NCBI GenBank assembly: GCA_046152925.1
Contig: JBJXFX010000141.1
Coordinates: forward strand, 1 to 23,032
Direction: 5' to 3'
DNA from: CAMAUF01 sp046152925
Lineage (GTDB): Bacteria > Chloroflexota > Dehalococcoidia > Tepidiformales > Tepidiformaceae
DNA length: 23,032 nucleotides
The position numbers were made by a program, and so were the translations under genes. The notes beneath the pieces are model-generated. The model was not told the origin of the DNA, did not search any database, and saw only the letters and a list, made by a program, of their open reading frames with translations. Shown here one piece after another: positions 1 to 5,192 of this stretch (positions within the stretch are counted from its first letter, which is position 1; every line of letters begins with the position of its first letter).

Positions 1-143
1 TGGAGCAGAACATCGCCTGGAACGTGCTGCTGGACCGGGTGGAGCGGTTCGAGTTCGCGCCGGGGAAGAACGATTTCTCGCACCACCTCGGCTTCGTGTT
101 GCGCGGGCTGAAGGAGCTGCACCTGACGGTTACGCCGCGGTAA
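1..143 (+). CDS. Cytochrome P450, C-terminal fragment (truncated by window edge)
   Basis: Only the last 46 codons are present, in the frame beginning at base 3 and ending at TAA 141-143. The peptide opens EQNIAWNVLLDRVERFEF and ends in RGLKELHLTVTPR. This matches the usual end of bacterial P450s: the tail of the L helix (a run like 'LARLEA..ALEELLRRF') followed by a hydrophobic 'RGLxxLPV' strand. The haem-binding Cys would lie upstream of the window, so the family call rests on the tail alone. It is on the same strand as the diiron-type gene that follows 240 bp later, and a shared oxidative pathway is possible but unproven. The gap 144-383 holds no gene; a weak promoter candidate is listed separately. 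Confidence 0.6.
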   Translation, partial: EQNIAWNVLLDRVERFEFAPGKNDFSHHLGFVLRGLKELHLTVTPR

Positions 144-321
144 GCCCCCGTCCCCGGCCCTCCTCGACTTCGCGGGCGAAGGGATTGTGTCGATGGGCGT
201 TCGCGCAGTCGCTGGCGCTCCGGGCCTTTCGTCGTGGCCGCGGAGCCCGTATCGGAAGGATGTGGTGAAAGCAGTCCTGCGCCGAGCCGAATCGGCCCTT
301 ACCGTGCGGTAGAAAGACCCC

Positions 322-350
322 TTCCCAGCGTTGGTGCACAGGACTAGACT
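322..350 (+). promoter_or_regulatory. Weak candidate promoter upstream of the diiron oxidase gene
   Basis: TTCCCA (322-327) and TAGACT (345-350) are separated by 17 bp, each matching four of six sigma-70 consensus positions. A start near 357 would leave a leader of about 27 nt containing GAGGAG (371-376), seven bases before the ATG at 384. The boxes are poor and this is only a suggestion. Confidence 0.22.
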
Positions 351-383
351 TGGTGGCGCCTATCACCCACGAGGAGCCCGTCT

Positions 384-1424
384 ATGGCTGCGGCGCCCGC
401 TTTGACCGAATCCGGCCTCGACCTTTCCTGGCTCGACCTCTACGACGACCCGGCGAACGCCAAGCCCGGCAAGAAGGGTATGACGCTCAAGGAGATCAAC
501 CTCGGCCGCTACGCCGACACGATGCGCGGCGGCGGCGACATGACCTATCGCCAGCGCGGCGTGAAGGCCCGGCCAAACGCGCTTCGCTTCGGGAGCAACT
601 ACCAGACGAAAGCCGATGTCTGGTCCGATAACTGCCTCATGCTCTATGAGGAGGCGGTCCAGCGGCAGTGGTCTTCGGCGCGCGACATCCCGTGGGAGAC
701 GCTCGAAGGGCTGCCAGACGACCTTGAGCGGGCGATGTGCCAGCTCGCGACGATGCTGACGGAAGTCGAGTTCATCGCGGGCGATGTACCCGGCCAGTGG
801 CTCCCGCAGGTGAGCGCCCAGGACTTCGAGTCGGGCCTCTTCCTCATGACCCAGATCATGGACGAGGCGCGACACACCGACGTCTTCCGCAAGCGTGCCC
901 TGGCGAACGGCGGCGGACTCCTGGCCCAAGGCCAGAACGGCCTGCGCACGCTGATCGAGGCGAAAGACTTCACCGAGATGTCCGTGCTCATGCACGTGCA
1001 GGCGGAAGGCTTCGTCCAGTCGATGTTCCGGATGGGCGAGTTGATCGGCCATACGGACGCCGACAAGCGGATTTTCCGGATGAGCGCGCAGGACGAGTCG
1101 CGCCACCTAGCGTTCGGCGTCATGCACCTGAAGTACGTGCTCGACAACACGCCGGAGCGCCGCGAGGAGATCCACCATTACCTCGACAAGGCTGATGGAG
1201 ATGGCGGCGGGGCCTCTGGCGACATCCAGCTCCAAGAGGTGTTCGAGTCGCTTTGCATCCTGCTCGGCGGCGGTGTGGACAAGTTCGACGAGGGCTTGCA
1301 GAAGTTCCTCGTGCTCCGCAAGCGGCAGGTGAACGAGTACATGCACCGGCTCGATGTCTGCGGCCTGACGGATCGACGCTATCGCGTCGGCCCGCTGCTC
1401 GCGCAGTTCCTCGACCCGGTCTAA
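384..1424 (+). CDS. Ferritin-like (R2-type) diiron protein, probable oxidase
   Basis: This 346-residue protein resembles ribonucleotide-reductase R2 and R2-like ligand-binding oxidase proteins. The fold's metal-ligand pattern is visible: a Glu in the TEVEF segment (E127 or E129), then DEARH (E161, H164) about 32-34 residues later, QAEGF (E208), and DESRH (E238, H241). That gives two ExxH motifs, each preceded by a carboxylate helix, as expected for an Fe/Fe or Mn/Fe site. The substrate is unknown. The start is supported by GAGGAG seven bases before the ATG. A probable P450 ends upstream and a degenerate paralogue follows 78 bp after the stop, beyond a terminator. A Gly/Asp-rich insertion (residues 270-280) follows the second ExxH region. 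The protein could be a radical-generating R2, an R2lox-type oxidase or an AurF-like N-oxygenase; which one cannot be decided here. Confidence 0.8.
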   Translation: MAAAPALTESGLDLSWLDLYDDPANAKPGKKGMTLKEINLGRYADTMRGGGDMTYRQRGVKARPNALRFGSNYQTKADVWSDNCLMLYEEAVQRQWSSARDIPWETLEGLPDDLERAMCQLATMLTEVEFIAGDVPGQWLPQVSAQDFESGLFLMTQIMDEARHTDVFRKRALANGGGLLAQGQNGLRTLIEAKDFTEMSVLMHVQAEGFVQSMFRMGELIGHTDADKRIFRMSAQDESRHLAFGVMHLKYVLDNTPERREEIHHYLDKADGDGGGASGDIQLQEVFESLCILLGGGVDKFDEGLQKFLVLRKRQVNEYMHRLDVCGLTDRRYRVGPLLAQFLDPV

Positions 1425-1451
1425 CCCGTCGCCCACAACGATGAGACAAAG

Positions 1452-1477
1452 GCCCCTCACCTTGAGGGGCTTTTGTT
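1452..1477 (+). terminator. Rho-independent terminator between the two ferritin-fold paralogues
   Basis: GCCCCTCA (1452-1459), a 3-nt loop CCT, and the perfect complement TGAGGGGC (1463-1470) are followed directly by TTTTGTT. It lies 27 bp after the first gene's stop and ends 25 bp before the second gene's start. It would end or attenuate transcription between the pair. Confidence 0.85.
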
Positions 1478-1502
1478 CGACGACAACCCCGGAGGTTTCG
1501 CC

Positions 1503-2711
1503 ATGGCACAAGCGCCCACCACATCCGATGTCCCGCAGGAGATGCGCGACCGCGCCGCCGACCTCGGCTGGGACGCCACGCTGATCGACCAGGCGCTCGG
1601 GAAGGGATTCACGCTGCAAGAGGTCTTCCAGGCGCTCCAGGCGAACATCGACGGGGCGACGGCGAAGAGCTTCCTCGAGACGGCGCAGCCGGGTGGGGCC
1701 TCGATCGTGCGTCCCGAATTCGCCTGGATGAAGGTGCCCACCGAGTGGGGGATCAAGGCGCGAGCGAGCAATCCGGCCATGGGCCTGACGATCGGCGACA
1801 TCAACGTCGGCACCTATGGCGATATCCCCGATGTCTGGCACAACCGCTCCGAAATCGCGCGGGGTTCGTTCCCGAAGCCGGCGATGGAGGACATGGGCTA
1901 CACGATCTTCGAAAAGGCGATCGTCTGGGCCGACTGCGTCGTCCCGCTCTACGAGCAGGCGATCAAGGACCGCTGGTCGAGCGCGACCGACCTGAACTGG
2001 AACAGCTTGGAACCGCTTTCGGCGGACCTCGAAGCCGCGGTCTGCCAGCTGATGACGGAGCTGAGCGAGCGGTCGTACTACCAGGGTGTTGTGCTCGGCA
2101 GATGGCTGCCGGAGATCAGCTACGGCTACCTCGAAATGAAGCTCTTCATGTCGACGGTGATCTACGATGTGGCCCGCCACACCGAGACGTTCCGCAAGCG
2201 CGCGCTGGCGAACGGCGGCGGCCTCGGCATCCAGGCGCCCACCGACTACAGCCGTGTCGTGGAGGAGGCGCGCTCGTTCCCGGAGCTGATTGCGAACCTC
2301 TTCGTCCAAGACAGCACGCTGTTGACGCTGTTCGAGCACGGTGCGGACCTCGCGCAGAACCAACTCGAACGCGATATGTACGCGCTCTGCGCGCGCGACC
2401 GGCGCCGGATGATGGACTACCAGATCGAGCGCCTGAAGCACTTCCTCTTCAAGATGCCGGAGCGGCGCGACGAGCAGAACTTCTATTTTTCGAAGGCCGA
2501 ACACAAGCTCACGAAGGAGTGGGGCGACGCGCTCGTGGCGGAGCCGCTCATGGTGCTACTCGGCGGTGGCAAGGAGAAGATGGACCAGGGAGCGGCGAAG
2601 CTTGCCGCCCTGCGCAAAACCCAGGTGGCGGGCTACGTGGACCATCTCCGGCAGGCGACGTTCTTCCGGAACGCCCTCAACCAGCGGATGAAGGCGATGC
2701 TCGACTCCTGA
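1503..2711 (+). CDS. Ferritin-fold paralogue with degenerate metal site (probable pseudoenzyme subunit)
   Basis: This 402-residue protein is clearly paralogous to the upstream protein; for instance both share RHT followed by FRKRALANGGG, and both have LLGGG plus an LRK.QV C-terminal helix. The metal site is largely gone. Aligned to the neighbour, E129 becomes S191, E161 becomes V223, E208 becomes S271, E238 becomes R300 and H241 becomes M303. Of the clear ligands only H226 (= H164) remains; E189 aligns with E127. Residues 1-60 are an extra helical region absent from the neighbour, with a UBA-like look (LGWD...IDQAL..GFTLQEVFQAL). The start is ATG 1503, because GGAGG lies seven bases before it; an upstream in-frame start at 1473 falls in the terminator tail. 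The protein may be a structural or regulatory partner of the first, as in MMO alpha/beta subunits or yeast Rnr2/Rnr4. That role is inference. Confidence 0.8.
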   Translation: MAQAPTTSDVPQEMRDRAADLGWDATLIDQALGKGFTLQEVFQALQANIDGATAKSFLETAQPGGASIVRPEFAWMKVPTEWGIKARASNPAMGLTIGDINVGTYGDIPDVWHNRSEIARGSFPKPAMEDMGYTIFEKAIVWADCVVPLYEQAIKDRWSSATDLNWNSLEPLSADLEAAVCQLMTELSERSYYQGVVLGRWLPEISYGYLEMKLFMSTVIYDVARHTETFRKRALANGGGLGIQAPTDYSRVVEEARSFPELIANLFVQDSTLLTLFEHGADLAQNQLERDMYALCARDRRRMMDYQIERLKHFLFKMPERRDEQNFYFSKAEHKLTKEWGDALVAEPLMVLLGGGKEKMDQGAAKLAALRKTQVAGYVDHLRQATFFRNALNQRMKAMLDS

Positions 2712-2736
2712 TCGGCATCGGGATTGCCAGAAATGG

Positions 2737-2766
2737 AACGAGGGCCGTCGAAAGACGGCCCTCGTT
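2737..2766. terminator. Strong GNRA-loop hairpin, probable bidirectional terminator
   Basis: A perfect 13-bp stem, AACGAGGGCCGTC (2737-2749) with GACGGCCCTCGTT (2754-2766), is closed by a GAAA tetraloop on the plus strand. It begins 26 bp after the degenerate ferritin-fold gene and 57 bp beyond the end of the converging 71-codon minus-strand gene. There is no long T tract on either side, so efficiency is uncertain. Confidence 0.65.
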
Positions 2767-2822
2767 CGTTGGGGAAGGGTGCGCCGGCAGCGTGCGCCCA
2801 CGCGACCGGCGACCTGCTCGAT

Positions 2823-3038
2823 CTATGCCCGGCGGAGTACGAGGCGGGCGACGAGGTTCGGGCGCTTCTCGCAGGAGCGAAGCCGTTCGACCTTCCGGTC
2901 GATCGCCTCGTCGGCGAAGATGCGGGCGTGCTCTGCGGCCCGGCGGAGGGACTCCGGCTCGGGGTCGCCGGGGAAGTAGACCTTGTTGCGCGCGAATGCG
3001 CGGAGGTCGTCGTTGGAACGGATCAGCTGGTGGTACAC
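2823..3038 (-). CDS. Small protein of unknown function (71 aa, GTG start)
   Basis: I do not recognise this protein. The ORF is credible because AGGAGAG sits close before a GTG (AGGAG, seven bases, GTG), and because codon use and amphipathic sequence look protein-like. The product begins MYHQLIRSNDDLRAFARNKV and continues with a charged helical region around residues 28-57 (Glu/Arg/Ala rich), ending in a basic stretch, VARLVLRRA. There is no signal peptide, membrane segment or metal motif. It starts 29 bp downstream of another small minus-strand gene and probably shares its transcript. The strong hairpin at 2737-2766 lies beyond its stop. Confidence 0.55.
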   Translation of the reverse strand: MYHQLIRSNDDLRAFARNKVYFPGDPEPESLRRAAEHARIFADEAIDRKVERLRSCEKRPNLVARLVLRRA

Positions 3039-3067
3039 GGTTGCTCTCCTGGTGTTACCTGGGCAGC

Positions 3068-3253
3068 TCACGCTGCCGGGGGATGGTCGGGCCGATGAGG
3101 CCGGAAGATGTTGATCGGCACTTCTGAATCGTGCCTGCGGAAGTGTGGCTTCACACGTGAGTTCATGATCGTGATGGGGTAGTCGACGCGATCGGGCCGG
3201 CGATTGGTGGCGATGTGGGCTCGACGATTGGACGTGTTGAATGACTGAGGCAA
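3068..3253 (-). CDS. Small basic protein of unknown function (61 aa, TTG start)
   Basis: I do not recognise this protein. The start is chosen at TTG 3251-3253 because AAGGAGGG lies at 3261-3268, giving AAGGAGG, eight bases, TTG. An in-frame ATG upstream at 3325 has no ribosome binding site. The product is rich in Arg, His, Pro and Asn, with segments such as NRRAHIATNRRPDRVDYP and PINIFRPHRPDHPP, and no obvious domain, membrane helix or cysteine. It could be a nucleic-acid-binding or disordered peptide. It precedes the 71-codon gene by 29 bp on the same strand. Only the ribosome binding site and position support it, so its reality is moderately likely. Confidence 0.45.
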   Translation of the reverse strand: MPQSFNTSNRRAHIATNRRPDRVDYPITIMNSRVKPHFRRHDSEVPINIFRPHRPDHPPAA

Positions 3254-3291
3254 AGCGCTGCCCTCCTTGAAGGCTGGTTGCTTGGTTCGAA

Positions 3292-3313
3292 CTGTGCGAA
3301 TACGGCCGCACAG
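3292..3313. repeat. Inverted repeat CTGTGCG-N8-CGCACAG, possible operator or hairpin
   Basis: Perfect 7-bp arms (3292-3298 and 3307-3313) are separated by eight bases. It lies about 40 bp upstream of the TTG start of the 61-codon minus-strand gene, in the short non-coding interval after the terminator of the 16-codon gene. A weak minus-strand -10-like TATTCG falls inside it. It may be an operator for the two-gene small-protein unit or a transcript hairpin. Confidence 0.4.
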
Positions 3314-3390
3314 GGCTACGCTCATCCGGATGGAAAGCGGATGTGCGGAGTGCGGGTGCTGGTGGGAAGAGACGGCGGCCTTCGGGCAAA

Positions 3391-3421
3391 GAAAAACGCC
3401 GTACCGCTCACAGGTACGGCG
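3391..3421 (-). terminator. Rho-independent terminator of the 16-codon gene
   Basis: Read on the minus strand, CGCCGTACC, a 7-nt loop, and GGTACGGCG (stem 3397-3421, nine perfect pairs) are followed by TTTTTC TTT (3396 down to about 3388). It lies 28 bp after the stop of the tiny ORF. Confidence 0.85.
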
Positions 3422-3449
3422 TCGAAAGCCGCGTTGCAGTGAGCGACTG

Positions 3450-3500
3450 CTAGGTCTCGTTGGGGTCCTTGCGGACGAGGGCGGTGTGCATGATGACCAT
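3450..3500 (-). CDS. Tiny ORF of 16 codons with own promoter, RBS and terminator
   Basis: The encoded peptide is MVIMHTALVRKDPNET. The ATG (3498-3500) is preceded by GGAAAGGAGACACCA, so GGAG is six bases from the start, a strong Shine-Dalgarno site. A promoter lies about 33 bp upstream and a classic terminator follows, making a free-standing transcript of about 130-140 nt. I know no family for it. It may encode a microprotein, or the RNA may act as a small regulator with the ORF as a secondary feature. An alternative reading extends the frame far upstream across the sortase gene, but that longer frame is antisense noise. Confidence 0.5.
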   Translation of the reverse strand: MVIMHTALVRKDPNET

Positions 3501-3508
3501 TGGTGTCT

Positions 3509-3550
3509 CCTTTCCGCTACGAGGTTGAAACGACGATAGCGGCAGAAAGG
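3509..3550. repeat. Interrupted inverted repeat around the start site of the tiny gene
   Basis: CCTTTCCGCTA (3509-3519) is mirrored by TAGCG-GCA-GAAAGG (3537-3550): 6 and 5 paired bases with a 3-nt insertion in one arm. It spans the predicted -10 box, the predicted transcription start and the ribosome binding site of the 16-codon gene. An operator role is suggested by position only. Confidence 0.35.
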
Positions 3551-3562
3551 TTACCGCGTCAA
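3533..3562 (-). promoter_or_regulatory. Promoter of the 16-codon minus-strand gene
   Basis: On the minus strand, TTGACG (3557-3562), an 18-bp spacer and TATCGT (3533-3538) form a reasonable sigma-70 promoter. The predicted start is near 3526, leaving a 26-nt leader that contains the AAGGAG site. Confidence 0.55.
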
Positions 3563-3600
3563 CTCCGACTTTCGGCGGAGATGACGCCGGTGAGGTGGCG

Positions 3601-3632
3601 TTGACCGGGTCGAGACCGCTGCGGCGTACAAT
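3601..3632 (+). promoter_or_regulatory. Leaderless-type promoter of the sortase gene
   Basis: TACAAT (3627-3632) is followed by exactly six bases and then the ATG at 3639, so the predicted transcription start is the A of the start codon. A TTGACC lies upstream at 3601-3606, but its 20-bp spacing is long. There is no Shine-Dalgarno site before the ATG, which agrees with a leaderless mRNA. Confidence 0.55.
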
Positions 3633-3638
3633 GCGTGG

Positions 3639-4340
3639 ATGCGTCGCACCCTCCGTAACGCCGGACTCCCAGTGGCTGCGCTGGCGCTCGCTGGGGTCGT
3701 GCTCGCTGCCAACTTGGACCGCGGTTCCGCGGCGGCGAAGCCCCGCAGCTACGAAGACCAGCTCCGCTACGTCGGCCGCGACTATCTCACGGGCGGGCCC
3801 CGCACCGTCGACGATGGGTTTATCGCCCAGGTGGAGCGCGATGTTGAGCGCTATGGCAAAGACGAGCGCGAGGCCGTGCCGCCACCGCCGGTCGAGTCCG
3901 CGGACGTGGCGATGCTCCGGATCCCGGTGTTGGGTGTCGCGGCCCGTGTCGGGCGGTATGGGCTCGACGCCTTCGGGCGCCTCGACGTCCCCCAGGACAA
4001 CCGCACGATTGGCTGGAACCCCGGCTTCACGTCGTTGCCCGGCGGCGGGCGGTCGACGTTTTTCGCCGCGCATTTCGAGTACGCGGGGACGCCCGGTGTG
4101 TTCTTCAAGCTTTCGACGCTGAAGCCGGGCGACGTCGTCGAGGCGATGCTCAGCGACGGGACGCTGGCCCGCTACCGGGTGACCTCGACGGTCGACTACG
4201 ACCTCGCGGTGATCGACATGGGCGCGCTGCTTGCTGGCCGCGAAGGGGTCGAGAGTGCGGTCTTGATGACGTGTAGCGGCCCGAAAGAGGACGGCGAGTA
4301 TCAGCTCCGCACCGTCGTCCTCGCCGATCGGGTGGAGTGA
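3639..4340 (+). CDS. Sortase family transpeptidase
   Basis: This 233-residue protein has an N-terminal membrane anchor/signal segment (about residues 8-25, AGLPVAALALAGVVLAANL), a linker, and a C-terminal sortase barrel from about residue 88. The catalytic triad is visible: H145 in AAHFEYAG, C212 in LMTCSG (the TLxTC-type motif) and R224 in YQLRTVVLADR. Sortases cleave a C-terminal sorting signal of secreted proteins and join the acyl intermediate to an amine. The short domain resembles the class D/E/F group, but the class is not assigned. No substrate with a sorting signal is visible in this window, so it may serve proteins encoded elsewhere. The gene stands alone, is predicted to be leaderless, and its stop is only 3 bp from the stop of the converging permease gene. 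Confidence 0.8.
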   Translation: MRRTLRNAGLPVAALALAGVVLAANLDRGSAAAKPRSYEDQLRYVGRDYLTGGPRTVDDGFIAQVERDVERYGKDEREAVPPPPVESADVAMLRIPVLGVAARVGRYGLDAFGRLDVPQDNRTIGWNPGFTSLPGGGRSTFFAAHFEYAGTPGVFFKLSTLKPGDVVEAMLSDGTLARYRVTSTVDYDLAVIDMGALLAGREGVESAVLMTCSGPKEDGEYQLRTVVLADRVE

Positions 4341-4343
4341 GCC

Positions 4344-5150
4344 TCAGATGCCCGCGGCTTTGAGGCCGAGGCGGAGGGCAACCAGCAGGAGCGACGCGGC
4401 GAGCAACCGGAGGATGACCGGGGCGGGCACACGGCGTGCGATCGCGGCGCCGGCTTGGGCGCCAGGCACCGCACCCAGCGAGAGGAGCAGCGCCTCCGGG
4501 ATGCCGTGGTCCCAATCGAAGACGCCCGATGCGAGGTGAAGCGCCGTGCCTTCGCCTGCCATGAAGGCGAGGACGAATTGCGACGTCGCCGTGGCGATGT
4601 GCACCGGGAAGTGCAACGCGGAGACCATCAGGGGGACCTGGATGACGCCGCCGCCAATCCCCAGCAGGCTGCTGAGGAAGCCAATGACGGCTGTCGACAG
4701 GACGGCCCGGCGCATGTCGAAGGCGTAAAAGAACGTTTGCCCGGAGCGGTCGGTGACCATGCGGCGCGCGATGCCCCAACGTCCGGTGACGGGCTCACGC
4801 AGGTGTACGACGGCTTGGCGGCGAAGAAGGAGCAGCAGGCCGATCCCTCCGAGCACGAGCGCGAAGATCGCGTCGAAAAGCGTGCGCGGGAGGAACCCGA
4901 CGACGTAGGCGCCGAGCAAGGCGCCGGGCAGTGTCGCCGCGGCGAAGGCGATCCCGCTCCGGTAGTCGATCCGCTTCTGCCACCCGAAGGCGGTGGCGCC
5001 GCTGATGGCGTTGAGACAGACGACGGCGAGCGAGATCGAGGTGATTTCCTCCGCGTCGCGGTCCGGGTAGAGCAGGAGTAGGACAGGGACGAGGACGAAG
5101 CCTCCGCCCGCGCCAACAAGCGTGCCAAACGTCCCGACCGCGAGGCCCAA
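4344..5150 (-). CDS. TauE/SafE-family sulfite/anion exporter-like permease (last gene of the string)
   Basis: This is a polytopic membrane protein of about 268 residues with the two-fold repeat typical of TauE/SafE (DUF81). Glycine-rich signatures, GAGGGFVLVPVLLL near the N-terminus and GIGGGVIQVPLMVS in the second half, mark the repeated units. Substrates in the family include sulfite, sulfoacetate and other organic anions; none can be assigned here. The start is unclear: the first usable codon is TTG 5148-5150. The 14 codons between it and the TAG stop of accDA (same frame) contain no ATG, GTG or TTG, although the peptide before the TTG (HQLLLIPLG) looks like the start of the first helix. 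A CTG start or stop read-through is therefore possible. Confidence 0.75.
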   Translation of the reverse strand: MGLAVGTFGTLVGAGGGFVLVPVLLLLYPDRDAEEITSISLAVVCLNAISGATAFGWQKRIDYRSGIAFAAATLPGALLGAYVVGFLPRTLFDAIFALVLGGIGLLLLLRRQAVVHLREPVTGRWGIARRMVTDRSGQTFFYAFDMRRAVLSTAVIGFLSSLLGIGGGVIQVPLMVSALHFPVHIATATSQFVLAFMAGEGTALHLASGVFDWDHGIPEALLLSLGAVPGAQAGAAIARRVPAPVILRLLAASLLLVALRLGLKAAGI

Positions 5151-5192
5151 CGGGATCAGCAGCAGTTGGTGGGGGTCCAGCGCGAGCCCCGG

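Noticed and set aside
68..81. Terminator after the P450 fragment at CTTCG-CGGG-CGAAG
   Set aside because: It lies inside the P450 frame coordinates only by partial offset, has a 5-bp stem and no T tract, so it is not supported.
1107..2504. Long minus-strand ORF of 465 codons
   Set aside because: It is antisense to the ferritin-fold genes, which have motif support; its composition is typical of GC-rich shadow frames.
3501..4073. Long minus-strand frame ending in the 16-codon ORF
   Set aside because: It is antisense to the sortase gene, which has a clear catalytic triad; only the last 16 codons have their own ribosome binding site.
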